Assembly (NCBI GenBank): GCA_964030785.1 | Contig: OZ034968.1 | Coordinates: forward strand, 32,060,686 to 32,124,685 | Direction of reading: 5' to 3' | Source: Siderastrea siderea | Lineage: Eukaryota > Cnidaria > Anthozoa > Scleractinia > Rhizangiidae | Length of the DNA stretch: 64,000 bases | Shown: positions 23,582 to 35,975 of the stretch, one piece after another | How the letters are laid out: the number at the start of each line of letters is the position of its first letter | Position numbering within the stretch: position 1 is the stretch's first letter | The notes under the pieces: model-generated | What the model was told of the DNA's origin: nothing | Database searches by the model: none | What the model saw: the letters and a program-made list of their open reading frames with translations, nothing else | Program-made: the position numbers and the translations under genes

Positions 23582-23620
23582 CTTATGGTCTTACGCTGAT
23601 CTACAGCGTAAGACCATAAG
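23582..23620. repeat. Perfect 17-bp stem hairpin
   Basis: cttatggtcttacgctg, a 5-base loop (atcta), then the exact complement. Pairing resumes for two bases beyond one mismatch. It could be a tiny palindromic element remnant or a transcribed stem. No flanking gene. Confidence 0.8.
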
Positions 23621-23892
23621 CTTGGACGGAAGAATTGTTTTACTGTTCGATGGCTGTTTTCTGGTTTATTAGTATGCCCCCAGTAAACTAGAGAAGAAGA
23701 AGCATTAATAGCCTTGAAAACAGTTGCAGAGGGATACATCTGGTCAAAATTAAGATTCGAAGAAAAAAAAACTATTCTAATGACCTTCTAATCCTCATTC
23801 TTTTCAGAACAATATTCATTAAGGTTTGCTAACATTTTAACCGTTGAATATCTATGGATATATTTTCTTCCGGATGTAAGTCTCTATTCATC

Positions 23893-24227
23893 GCAACCTC
23901 GTTCCCAGGACTTTTTCCCTTTTTTTAAATTTGGCCTCCCCAAATTTAAACAAGAAAAGCCCCAGGGGCATTACCCCGCCGTTTCCCCCTCCCCTCGGGG
24001 TGTAAAAGATATTATGGTCACTCAAGATACACGCTCTAGCCTGTGTAGCAAAAGACGCGACGACAGCCTGTGTAGCAAAAGACGCGACGAGTATGTTTGG
24101 CCGAGCAAAAACCGGAGGTCTGGGGCAAGTGACCACCAAAAAAATGGAAAATAAAAAAAACGGGTATTACTAGACCCCGTCCTGACGGCGGGGTAAAAAA
24201 CGGAAAAAGTCCTGGGAATAAGGTTGC
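23893..24227. mobile_element. 335-bp MITE-like element
   Basis: The ends gcaacctcgttcccaggact and agtcctgggaataaggttgc are near-perfect inverted repeats extending about 26 bp. Inside, a 25-base piece (gcctgtgtagcaaaagacgc + gacga) is duplicated in tandem at 24,039-24,090. Ends of this type are familiar from cnidarian genomes. No coding capacity. Confidence 0.75.
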
Positions 24228-24290
24228 TTTCATCGTCGAATTACTAGCCAGCTTTAACCTCATTCACGCCTGAGGTTCTCGGTCAGTGTA

Positions 24291-24490
24291 CGGTCCGGGG
24301 TTGGGATGGGGCGGGGGGGGGGGGGGGTGGTTAAGCCCCTCTCCATAACTTCAAGAACATTAAGGCTTTGGGGATGAAATTTAGAGGGTGTACAATATGT
24401 GGAAAGGTTTTCACTTTGAGGTCCACAGAATGAGATAATAACGTCACAAGATTCACGGCATGATTTTCGAACAGTGGTCATCTTGGATCC
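24291..24490. repeat. Dispersed repeat D, copy 2
   Basis: Partner of 22,460-22,675, with a longer poly-G head. Confidence 0.6.
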
Positions 24491-24646
24491 GCTCGATTTC
24501 TCAAATTCACTCAAAAGTAATCAATCCTAAAATACATAAAACGTTGGCAGAGTATAAGTGCGAAAAAAAAGAGAAATGCTATGACTAGTCGGTAAAGTTG
24601 GCTTTTATCGGCACTTATATTATTATTAACGCTGTATAGGGGCAAT

Positions 24647-24991
24647 GGTTGTTTACCATTTACAAAACGTTTCTGGAAAATCAGGTTGGAAAGTAAATTG
24701 AACACGACTTTTCGGGTCATTCCAGTGGAAAATTTCCAAAAGAAACAAGACGCCTGAAAAGGTAGTCCTGTCTTCCCAGTCGGAATGTTGCAATAGGAAA
24801 TTCGTGTTCCATTTCTTCAAACCCATCTTTGATAGCAGTTTCAGGCTTCCGTGGGTTTTTTTCGGTAAATGGGGCTGATTTGTGCAAATGGTAAACGCGA
24901 GTCCGGAACGGAATTTACCAGTCCTGGATTTCGTTTTCCATTTGCCCAAACCGTGATCTGACCGATTTGCCCATGTAAATGGTAAACAACC
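24647..24991. mobile_element. 345-bp MITE-like element
   Basis: The inverted ends ggttgtttaccattta and taaatggtaaacaacc are exact over 16 bp. The interior repeats the same words (gcaaatggtaaacgcg, ccatttgccc), as is common for self-similar MITEs. No coding capacity. Confidence 0.8.
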
Positions 24992-27251
24992 AATATCTAG
25001 TCTTATTGTGAATATGTTGTCAAATGTTTATTAAAAATAGCTTGCTAACAACTCTCATGTTGTTTTTTGCAGGGCAATATGTAGCTATTTCAATTTTTGC
25101 CAAGTTTCATATCTCGGACCCACAGGTTCAATTTCACTTATGTTTGTTCTTTAATCGTATTATTTAAGTACGCTGTTTTTTTTTTAAGATGGTACATGGT
25201 ATAAGCAAGGAGATGTGTGTTGCTTTATTATTTTTCTTTGATTAAGAAACAACCTGCCACTGAGATGGGAAAAAGCGCTCGGAAAGAAGGGGTTGTCAAG
25301 AGAGTGTTCCAACAACGTTGCAGTGCAACCTAGCTGCCTCGTCCCCAGGCGCAGGTTTAGCGTGGGCAAACAGGGAGAGCGGGACGTCGTGGGAAGGATG
25401 CAAAACGCGGAGAGCCGTCCACCGGCTGCAGTGCACTTATTCCACAAAGCGACGTGCACCATCATACAATAAGGAGGGACGCCTGAGGACGAAGCAGGCA
25501 GTCTAGCCAGTCGAATTAGTTTTTCAGTGTGGCTCTTTGGTTTACTTTTTCGGCTTTTCATGCTTTTAAACCTGGAAACTAGCTTGAACGAAAAATAAAT
25601 AAATTATTTTTAAAAAAAGTTGGAAAAGATTGAATAAAAGTTGTTCTGTAACTGTTTTAACAATACAGGAAAGATTTGTATAATAGAACAAATTCAATGG
25701 AAACTTGGCAAAGTGATTAGCCCTGTTGTACGAAAAGCAAGTGCTTATCATTTTCATGTAAATACATATGTAAAGCATAAAAACCAAAATGTTACAAAAC
25801 GCTACATATGCTAAAGGAGGGCACCTTTACGCAAAAGAAATAAGCGATTCCTTTAGTTTTTACTAAAGACTACCGTGAATTTGCCCTTACTTCGAGCGAT
25901 TAATTGCGTATACATTGAAAAACTGAATAAATAAACTCAGGCTAAATGACAGACTGGGATTTTATTTCATTGGGCTGTTTGTCACATTATCTTGCATATA
26001 TTCATATTTTCTGACAACGACGACAGACTAAAAAGAGCACTTAACATTACAAGAAACGTGTTTAGGGCTTTTTACAACAGTGAGCCATTCACTTCGAAGC
26101 TTTTTACAAGGGACTCTTCACTCCAAACCCTTCAGTTAGCGTCTGCGTGAAAAACAGAAAATGAGCCGTTTTGAGTGATCATAACTTATCTCATTTATTT
26201 AACAATTTTGTGTAGTTCAAAAGTGGCAACCTTCTCCCTATCATTCGTATGTTAAAAGTGTATAATCACTGCGGGATTTAATTTCTTAAAAAAATGAGGT
26301 CTACTTGTTAATGGCCTACGTGTATATTTTGATCTATTCAATGAGATAAAGCGGAAACCTAAATTGTTTTTTTTACATAGTCATGAACGCACCTTTATTG
26401 TGAAATCCTATTTTGAAATTATATCACGTATGTTTCGATCCGTACCTGAATTTCTTTTTAGCCACGAATGAGCTTAAAATTGCGGTTCATTGCTTTGCCT
26501 TTATCGCTCGTTTTGATGTTGTTGACCGAAAAGAGAAGTTATTGCTGCTTTAAAATGAATTAACAGCGCTGTCAATACAGTATGTACACTGCTTTTCTGT
26601 TATGACACACTGTCAGTTTGGCAAAATAATGCCAGGAAATGAAAAATTTTAAGGGAAGATTAGACGCAAATGAAATGGATCACCGTAGTTATTACAAATA
26701 TTGAACTGCTCTATCGTTTCCTTGGTTATCTCTTTTACTGTTCCATGGTTTTAAATGGCAATCCCTAATCGATGCTTTGGGGAACGTGGTAATGTCGAAT
26801 GAAACTAAATATAGACTCTAAAGTCTTAATTTTACTTGTAAAATTTCTTTAAAGCTTTCCAAGGAAGGCAGCTGTGTTTGTTAAGTGAAGCAATATTTCT
26901 TTAGATAAAAGTTACATCCGTCAGAAACTTAACCCAGAAACAACCATTAATTGCCAGGGGTCAGAAAGCAGCATTACCTAAAATGTGTCATTCTCCGGGT
27001 TAAATACGTTTTCTGGCTTATAACGAACGACACAGCTTTAAGACCGCTAGCGTGTTTACAACTGTGTACAAGTAGAGTTTTTAATATATTTCTTCCTCAG
27101 GATATAAATTACACAGACACTTGCCAAAAACAAACGTCGCACTACACACAGAAGAGGAAATAACAGGGAAATCTTTTCTGAGATTTTAAAAATTAAAGCA
27201 CGACTTTGATTTCGTCAAGGACGTGTCATTTAAAACCGGTTGAAAACCACC
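24992..27251. other. Gene-free stretch before receptor 5
   Basis: Mostly AT-rich with no recognised gene. A GC-richer island at 25,300-25,510 contains ctgcctcgtccccaggcgca, reminiscent of dispersed repeat ends; the 125-residue minus-strand frame across it has no family signature. The final few hundred bases are probably the 5' flank of the receptor. Confidence 0.4.
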
Positions 27252-28250
27252 ATGGATGGAAACAACAGCACCACACATTTCAGTGAAAATCAGACATTAA
27301 GTAGTAAAGGTCTAAAACAAGCTTCAATCGACTTGTGGTTTTGGATTATATTGGGCGCAGTTGGTGTCGTCACTCTATTTGGCAACTCAGTGGTAATTTT
27401 CCTGATCACAACGCGTCGGCGGCTCCGAACAGCTTGTAACAGCTTCATTTTGTCCCTTTCAGTGTCTGACCTCTTAGCAGCCGTCACAACGATCCCAGGT
27501 TCCTTCGTATGCGAATTTGGAGTACAGTGCAACAATCCCGTTTTCTGGATTTTCCTTAACTGACCTAACTTCTTCATCTGTGCTTCAGTGGGGAATATTT
27601 GTACCATGGCTGCTGATCGCTACTGTAGGGTGGTGTATCCTCTACGATATCCAGTCGTGATGTCTTCAAAACGAATTGCCATACTTATTATGCTTGGTTG
27701 GACGGTGCCGATTTTTCTGCAGTTCATTCCGTCGCTTTGCCTTCGCTTGAGCCAAACTCTTGATCAATGGATTTTCAATGTAATCCAAATGTTTACATTT
27801 GCCATTTTACCTTGCCTAGGATTGTTGCTTGCTTATGCTAAGATCTCGCGTATTACCTTCAAGCATTCACATCACCAACGAGTTCAAGTAGCACAAATTC
27901 ACAGAAACTCGACCAAATCGCAACTGAGCGCCAAAATGGTACCCCGAAAGTCATTTTCCGTTCTTGTCCTTGGAATTGTCATTTTTTTCTTTGTTCTTTG
28001 TTGGACTTTTACGATTTACAGAGGCATCTGCGATAGCTTCTCTCTATGTAAAGTACAGCTTTCGGTAATCTTGGCTTCAAGAATTTTCTTGGTAGGCAAT
28101 ACCGCAGTAGACCCAGTTGTGTACGCAATTCTAAAACAAGATATAAGAAGGGAACTTGTCCGTACATTAAGCTCGGTAACAAGGAGAGGTGTTGGCGTGC
28201 AAAGTCTGCATATGAGTCAGACTCGGACAGCTGTGGGCCAGTCCCAATGA
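27252..28250 (+). pseudogene. Class A GPCR with one in-frame TGA in TM3 (receptor 5)
   Basis: The ATG at 27252 lies in a strong Kozak context (accaccATGg). The reading frame is unbroken except for TGA at 27,561-27,563 (codon 104), and the same frame then runs to 28,250. Landmarks are sequons at N4 and N13, GN (N45), VSD (D73), DRY (122-124), LCW in TM6 and DPVVY in TM7 (Asp replaces the NPxxY Asn). The nonsense codon falls in TM3, so translation would give a useless 103-residue product unless the stop is read through or is an allele or assembly error. No other damage is visible, so inactivation, if real, is very recent. Confidence 0.87.
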
Positions 28251-28815
28251 GTACCATTCTGATCATATCTTTTCACTCTTGTTATGTTACGTTTACTTAT
28301 AAACAAAACATTTTCTTAGACACACACCTTTAGCGGACGACATTTTTGTTTTATTTCAGTTTTATCGCTCAAGGACAAATTCAAGACCACAAACGCGTAA
28401 TTTTTGCAATGCATACATGTATTTTAGAATGTTCAAGACAAGATGGACATAGTATGAAAGTCTTTTATATTATTATCACGAAGTTACTGAGTGATAACAA
28501 GTAATATCAGTGAGTTATTTCTACTAACATCAAAGCTTCAACAATACTGGACAGTAGAATAAATTCAAACCTGTAATTATGCTTTTTCCTTTGGAAGGAA
28601 GGGCTTTTCCGTTTTTTTTTTTTGAGGTGTAAATATTGATCGTGCATGCTAAATAGAATTTGTGCTTAAAGCCTATTTCGCTTAACAGCGTCTTCCTGAT
28701 AAATACTTATACATTGCGCAATCAAGATTGTTCATTAGCATGCAAAAAATCTGCGCATAAACAGCTGTCTCAGGAGCAACAAAAATGAAGTACACAGTTT
28801 TACAACAATGGGTAA
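28251..28815. other. 3' flank of receptor 5
   Basis: AT-rich DNA with no gene seen. Confidence 0.4.
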
Positions 28816-29013
28816 CGAATGAATGAATGAAAGAATGAATGAAGGAAGGAAGGAAGGAAGGAAGGAAGGAGGGAGGGAAGGAAGGAAGGAATGATCAAGA
28901 GTGGGTGGGTGGGTGGGTGGGTGGGTGGGTGAGTGGGTTGGTGTGTGGGTTGGTGGGTGCGTGGATGGGTGGGTGGGTGGTTGAATGGATGGATGGAGGG
29001 ATGAAAAAACTTT
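28816..29013. repeat. Compound microsatellite (GAAT/GAAG/GTGG)n
   Basis: Consecutive tetranucleotide blocks: gaat, ggaa, gtgg/gtgt, then gatg. Frames across it on both strands are low-complexity artefacts. Confidence 0.95.
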
Positions 29014-29918
29014 GTTGTATGCGACAGTAGTGGTAAAGAACAGCCTAGGACTAGTTGTTTCGTGATTGAAACCTCAAAACATAATCGTAGCCAGAGGAAA
29101 TTGTACATGCATGATGTGAGTTGTTGACGATTTTTTCAAAGACACGAGCCCCAATACAAACAACGTATACGAAAGCCTTAAGCAAACGTTGCACCGTCTA
29201 AATAAGCCTAACAATAAAAACCAGTGAGAAATGAAGCAACAGCGATGTTTCGAAGCCATCTTGACTTCTTTCTCAAGTTTAAAATAAAGATTGACGTGTT
29301 GGAACATATTAAATTAAGATCAATTTAAAATCAAAGAGCTTAAATTTTTTAATTAAAGCATTTAAAGGTGACAGTACTTGAACATGCGTAAAATGTTAAA
29401 TAAATGCAGTTTAGCACAAATTGAGTGTGACTTTGTACTCAGTCTTGGTCTTTTCTCTTGAATGAGTAACAATTCATAGATGGAATATTCCAGTTTCCCT
29501 TGGCATTGCAACTCTGCAACTGAAGGTGCGCGCATTTAGGCGGGTTTCGTATCATGCAAATCGTAACATTTGTGACGTTATCGTAAGTTATACATAAGTG
29601 TCATACAATATTTGATGCAATAAGAAAACACCCTTAAGGTGATTTCACTCAGTTCACTCAGTTGCATTATGTATTTGATCTACCCACAAATTGTTACTTA
29701 TTGTTAAAAATTTCAATTTTCATCATTGGTTAAGTTGAAACTTTTTCAGCAAAAAGAAAGAACATCAAAAGGCCAAAATTTTCAAAAAAGACACCACGAA
29801 AAGATAGACAGACAAATTGAGTTCTGCGCAAGCTCCAAATGAATCTTTGCAATCTTTGCTCGAATATGGGAGAAGGGAAATTAGGCGGGTCAGGTACCTA
29901 TAACGTTTTGCAGAAAAA
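29014..29918. other. Gene-free stretch
   Basis: AT-rich sequence without coding or repeat signature. Confidence 0.4.
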
Positions 29919-30005
29919 TGATGATGATGATGATGATGATGATGGCGGTGATCGTGGTGGTGGTGGTGGCGATGATGATGACGATGACGATGACGATGAT
30001 GATGT
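29919..30005. repeat. (GAT)n/(GGT)n/(GAC)n microsatellite
   Basis: Imperfect trinucleotide array: atg repeats, then gtg, then gatgac. Confidence 0.95.
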
Positions 30006-30917
30006 TTAAATATTCTTTTCCTTTTGTCCGAAATTAGGGTACTGCAGATTGCAGTGTAGATAGCACCACCTGCGCAATTCGATGCGGTTTTTTATGTTAT
30101 ACTTTGTTCCCTGATATTTAGCTTTGTGGTGTGCCGTTAATTCCTGTGTCGGCTTTTCATCTCCTGTAAAAGAAAAAAACATTGTAGACACTCCATAACC
30201 TTCGCAGTCTTATTAAAAATGTGTTCTTTGTCATGAAGTTTTAAAGGCTTGGAGCCTTCAATAGTTTGTCAAATGATTTTCCTTTATTCTTTGCACCAAC
30301 CGTGAGGAATGTGATGGATCAAAATGTTACCTAGCCGGCCGTTCTATTCCAGCTTGTTCTGAATTTGTCATCATGTGCCACGATTGTAGAAAGAAAAATC
30401 GTATTCATGCTTCCTTTGGGTAGCCAGGGAAATGTAAATATAAAAGGAAGACATTTATAGTGTGTGGTTTTATTTAGATAGCTTATTTGCCTTGGTTGTG
30501 ATTGTTTGTTCATGGAAATTAAGCCGTTTGCGGCAAAATCGTGCAATTAATCAGATTAATCCTCTCGCCTGTCAAATCCCGATTAACTAGCAAAACGAGA
30601 GCGCGCCACAAACAAAACCTGACAGCCTTTTGCTGACAAACAATATCCAGATACTAAAACTGCCAGTATAGTAATCTCTCTTCGGAAATGTTATTTTGAA
30701 TCAAGACTGGTATTTGTCGACCTTTGTTCATCCAAATAAATACAACTCTACAAAGTTATAATTTTCTTTTTGATTTCTTGGAAAATGAAGAAAAACACAT
30801 ATGGCAACTGGTCAATTAACACGATAATGTAATTTACAGCAATTACCAGAATGAATCCTTCCCTGTGCTGATTTGTGATGGAATTATTAGGGCCCAAGTT
30901 GTTATTCAAAGCTCACC
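30006..30917. other. Gene-free stretch
   Basis: AT-rich sequence with no recognised feature. Confidence 0.4.
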
Positions 30918-31350
30918 TCACTCATCGGGGAGAAAGCGGGAGCCTCCTCCCCCAAGTTAGTTCTACGGGGAGACGCCGGCCAAAAGGGGTGCCTTGTTTC
31001 GTTTGCAGTATAGGAAGGAGTGGAGAATTTTACTTTTTTAAAGATGTTAAATGGTCCTGAAAATACATCTTCAACTGAATCAGATGACAGCTAAATCTAA
31101 GTACTAAAATGGGTGGCAAAATTTTGACAGAAATCACAATGTTAAAATATACAAAAAGCTGGAACCCTTCAAAGGATTAAAATCGAGGGATGATCTTACT
31201 CTACTATTTTTGGCTTTATTAACAAGGTATGAAAAGGTACAACTTTTGTTCTTGGCATATGAAAGAGGTCCCATTAAAGGGTAAGTGTTTGATCTTTGGG
31301 GCGATGCCCCCGTGTAGAAACTTTACTGAGAACCCCTCCCCTTCCCTTAC
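30918..31350. repeat. Dispersed non-coding repeat, copy 2
   Basis: Diverged partner of 19,995-20,425, with the same order of short matches. Ends in C-rich sequence (cccctccccttcccttac). Confidence 0.6.
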
Positions 31351-31519
31351 GCCATTTTAAATTAGGAAAACACAAGAAAGAAAAACAGAAGAGATACAAG
31401 CAAAGAATTTAAAAGGGCAGAGGAGTAATATGGAAAGACATGCATAAGCTAGAAACGATTTGATTTAGCATCAATTGCCGAACAGTTTCAGCTTTTATTC
31501 TGTGTAAGTCATGCTGCCT

Positions 31520-31770
31520 TTAGACCTTTCCTCGGTTACAAAGACTGCTGTTACAACAGCTGTATACGCAATTCTTCTTCTTCCGGCAGAATTCGCTGCA
31601 GACTGACTCCTCGCTGCAAGTTCTTCGGAAATAGTACTTGCTCATTCCTTCAGACTTCTCCTTCATCGTAACGCATCTCCAGCCCGGCTCGCAGTATCTC
31701 TCTTCCTGGCTTGCGTCGCACTGGGACCAACTGGAAGATGGAGAGCATTCAAAGCACGTCAAGGACTCAC
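31520..31770 (-). CDS. Ly-6/uPAR (three-finger) domain, last coding exon
   Basis: The exon begins after a cttag acceptor (31,771-31,775 on the plus strand) and reads ESLTCFECSP... to a TAA at 31,520. It encodes one Ly-6/uPAR-type three-finger domain of about 80 residues. The start CxxC, the CC pair and the terminal CN (SCCNSSLCN) are all present, with 12 cysteines in total. No GPI-type hydrophobic tail follows, so the product is probably secreted. The signal-peptide exon is not identified. A hydrophobic stretch MFLILMGFSLFFYLPL on the same strand at about 32,469 resembles one but lacks a clear splice donor. The exon enters in phase 1, as is common for such domains. Confidence 0.8.
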
Positions 31771-32302
31771 CTAAGAAAGGGCGTTTTTCGTCTAATTAAT
31801 AAAACATGCCAGACTTTCTGTACTTTAAAGAAAACTTTTATGTAAGAAGTTTGCGGCGAAACGTTAGAGTACGTTATAAAAATTCAATTAGGGGACACGA
31901 CAGTTGGAACCATTGAGAGAAAATTGGAGTGTTAACCATTTATCGGCGATGGAAATTAAATAGATTGTAAAATTTCTGGGTAAATTTTTTTTTGGAAAGT
32001 GGAAAATTGTCTCTTGCTTTCAGTCCCCGTTGACGCTATACCGCGCGGAAGACAAACTGTGACTGGGTAGCATCACTTTTTTGGTTGATTAACATTAGCC
32101 AACGTTAACTCAAGCGTTTGAAGTTACAATGTGACCGTTTACATTACATCGGTTCTATCCAACATGGCGTTTCCATGTTCGTAATGGGGGAAAACGAGCC
32201 TGTGACGGCAAAGCAAGCAAAATCAATGGGTGTTAATCTGTCGAAGATTCCTCGTCAATTGCAGATCAGCATACTCAAACACAAACCATTTAACTAAGAA
32301 CG

Positions 32303-32327
32303 ATCCCCTCCCCCCCCCCCCCCCCCC
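32303..32327. repeat. Poly-C tract
   Basis: A run of about 24 cytosines, bracketed by AT-rich DNA. Confidence 0.9.
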
Positions 32328-32895
32328 ACAAGAAAAAACATAGAGAAGCCCGCTGGCCTGCGTGTAGACGTCTCCCGTTCCCTTTGCTCGAGGAAGAAAA
32401 CAGCATGCTTTGCGAATGGCAAAGTGGAAGATAAAAAAAGAGGGAGAAACCCATCAAGATCAGAAACATACGAATCAAATTAAACTGACACAATATCCGT
32501 AGAATTTGGGAATCTGACAAAATGGTTTATTACCAGTTGAAGGGCGCTTGGTGTAATCTCGTGTAACACTGAGAATTTCTTCTCGTTCTACTTTCCTGTG
32601 GCATTATCTTCTCGCCATATTATTACCATCGAAAGTCTGTTTCTAGATGCCCTCTTGTGGTGTGTGCGTCGGAAGAAATTACTTTTAATGTCGTTTCTCC
32701 ACTTTTCAACATCGTTATATCGTGGCCTTTCAAAAGAATATTTGTGTAACATAAATAAAATATAAAACAAGCTTGATCTGTTTGGATTATTTAGTGGAAA
32801 ATTCTACAAAATGGAATTTTATTCTCCCCGAAGTCAAGAGCTTCTATCCCCGAAAACCGATTGCCTGGATTGTTTCGGTATCCAAAGTGGCTGTT

Positions 32896-33049
32896 TTAAC
32901 CCTTTAAACCCCAATAGTGACAAGCATCTAATTTCTCCATACAATATGACTACTTCATCAAGCGTCAGTGCAGCTCATGAAAATAAAGAAAATGATCAGC
33001 AAAGATCAGACAAACGTCTCTTATTTATTCTTTTATTTTAAAGGGTTAA
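32896..33049. mobile_element. TTAA-bordered MITE, 154 bp
   Basis: Begins TTAACCCTTTA and ends TAAAGGGTTAA, with the inverted ends including the TTAA. The interior (ccccaatagtgacaagcatc) matches my memory of a very common coral MITE. TTAA borders suggest mobilisation by a piggyBac-type transposase, which is not encoded here. A 76-residue frame across it is incidental. Confidence 0.75.
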
Positions 33050-35975
33050 TCTTTCAGCAAAAAAAGGAAATAGTTTTAGTATCCGTGTTACAAAAGTACG
33101 AGGTGACTTTTAGCCTTTCTATTCTCATTTAATTCAAATGGAAACTGAGAACAATTAAGGATGTTGAGGAGCTCCGCACAGATATTCTACTGCAGCTATC
33201 TGTTAATTGCTATTGTCAGTATGTTCAAATAAAGCATTGTGACGGTCACCTGTTACATACCGTTTTTTGGTATCAACGACGCGGGAAGTGGCTCTTTGCC
33301 AGAGGCCCGTAACGGAACTCGTCGTCTCGAAAACAGTATTTATCTAAGGTTCATTTTCTTTTTAAGATGTTATTTGTTTTTGATTTGCCAAAACTTCCAT
33401 TGGGCAATTGGAAACTCGAAACAGTCCTTAGGATTGTCAATTATATTAAATGAGAATACAAAGGGAAACCCAATAAATCTTAGAATTAAAAAGCACGTTC
33501 TAATAAACGAGGAAAGTCTGGTCATACTGTTGCTAATTATTTAAGTGGGTGGTAATCATGTTAGTTTCCAAGAACACATCTTCGCAAAAAAAAAAAGAAA
33601 GAAATCGCCTATTTATCTAGACACCTTTTTAGCCTCTTGTTAGAGCAGATCGCTTTTGATAAACATAGGAAGCTTGAAGAAACTAGAGTCACCTAAAGGA
33701 TTTAACGGTTAAAAAGGAGCTTATCTGGTAACAAATTATCACAGTGGGACACGTTATCACATGTGCTTTGGTTTGCCTACGATGCAACTGTAGCCTGCAT
33801 TCGCGTATTATTAAGAATTACTATATGCTGTTCTTTCTGACAAGAAAAAAAATGTAGTATTTCCAATCTCCGTTTATCAGTCGATCTTTTCCATAGAATA
33901 AAAGTGCAAAATAAAGAACCTTTCAATGAAACGGTGGCCGCACAGCTAACAAATTCATAGCGACAAATATGTGAAGTGTTTATGTGAATTTTGCATAAAA
34001 CTGTTTATAACTGCCTTAGCTTCTTGAAGACCATTTTAACAATGGAAATTTTAATATGTTCACAAAGATTTCTGGGAAAAAATTTCAAGAACTTTCGTGA
34101 TTTAGAGTACATCTAAAATGGGCGTTTGCAGAATAAAGCACCAATTTTAAGCACCACCATATGAAGAAGAAAATTTTTTACACTGGGAGCGGCTATTACT
34201 CTTTTCCATCGACGTCATTAGTATACCTTATTGAACATACAATTCCAACATTATCCTTTATATTTTGTGGAAGCTACCTATGGAACCCTGTTTTGCCTGA
34301 GAGGTTTTTTTATGCGGCACTCACCATAACGCAGCAGAAGTAACGCAAGGGAAACCACAACCCACACAATCTTCATCGCAAGACTAATTCCTTATCGATC
34401 GATCGCCCCTCTTTTTCTGCTCCACGTAGCACAGAGTGAAGGATTTTATTGTTAACCGAGCAAGTTTTAATTTTGCTTATTAGCACCATAGTTTGGTTAA
34501 GTCCATTTTAATTGACAGTTCATTGATTAAGACAAGTTGATAATATGACGTGATTGCTCAATGGGCAATTATCTCTTTTTTTGTGTCCACCTTCGCTGCA
34601 AAGAGGTTTTCAACTTAATTGAATTAAAAGCCCATGTTTAAATAAGCTTAATTTAATCCGATCAGCTGCACAAACACGAAGGAGGGGTGTTTCAGGTTAA
34701 AAATACTTTTCATCTTCTCTGATAAGCATAAAGCAGGGATATGCCAATTATCACATTGACAATGGCAAGGATAAATTTAAGTAAAATACTTCAAATGTCG
34801 TTTTCTGTTTTCTCAGTCCCTTTTAGGTTCCTTTAAAGGGATATCTGTGTGACGTAAGTTTGATACGTTCGGATTTTAGCTGAGGATTAAAGTAAAACTG
34901 ATAAGTGTAAAGTAATGGAATCTCATAGTGCGAATCACAAACTGCTAATGACTTTCCGAAATTCCTATCTCAGTCTCAGTCCCAGTTACTTGTGCAAATT
35001 CGCTAGTAAAAATTCTGGTTTTTTACCCTCATTCAGAATCGGAACGCCTCAGGCTATTTACACCTTCCCAGCAGGGATATTCCACCGAAACGATCCTTTC
35101 GGTGCCCCTGCAGTGGGCTTTGTTCATCTGTAGCCACTGAACCCTTTCTTGTTAACGTTCTTTTTGTTTATATTCGGAATTAAGGCGACGCTTCCAACCC
35201 ACGAGAACGGAGCCCACAGACAATGAAAGTCAATATATACATACATGCATCCAATTGAGACCATTTTGATGGTCATGTACTATACGACGACATCGCATGC
35301 ATAATGTGAATGACGGGTCACTGGACAATCGCTGTAAAAACACACTGTTTAAGCAATCGCTTCTTATTTTTATTCATATCTCGCTTTGTTACCTGTAGTA
35401 ATGTCTCTACAAAATCATTGAAAAATGACAAAAATAATGACGTTCAACCACAAAACTAAAAAAAAAAAAACAACACCATCAGCAAAAGGTGTTAATACTA
35501 TACTAAGTGTAGTCACTTACACACAGTGTAGTCTCGATGCAATTGATCACTAAAGCAAAACGCAGTGGAGACTAAAAAAATTGTTGTCAAGTACTCTAGG
35601 TACTCTCACAAAAAAGGCTGACTCCCTATTAACATTGTATATGATGGACCACATCTTTGTTGAGTACGCATAAGAAAAGAAAAACGCTGAAGTAATAATC
35701 AGTAGGGATAGCCAGTACTATACACAGAGACCTGTATGCATTGGCTGGTCAGAGTTACATCATATATCATTTCGAAAGCCCGCTACCTCGAACAATTTTG
35801 CTTTTGCCTAAAAATTACGAGAAAGCACGGGTCACCGGTAATTTGTCCTCGATCTAGTACTCTTGAAAGCGAGTATCATCAGCTACTGTATCAATGTGAA
35901 AGCCTCGAATGGCTCATCATGTACTCTGGTTTCCTCGTGGTATAGACTACAGCTGAAGTCACCATGATGTGGAAT
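33050..35975. other. Gene-free stretch before receptor 6
   Basis: About 2.9 kb of AT-rich DNA. Several frames of 60-100 residues show no conserved motif. No repeat structure stands out apart from poly-A runs. Confidence 0.4.

Noticed and set aside
25184..25561. 125-codon minus-strand frame over a GC-richer island
   Set aside because: No domain, and the DNA resembles dispersed repeat sequence.
28800..29108. His/Pro/Thr-rich minus-strand frame
   Set aside because: Translation of a tetranucleotide microsatellite.
32400..32520. Hydrophobic stretch as the Ly-6 signal-peptide exon
   Set aside because: No convincing splice donor follows it in the needed phase.
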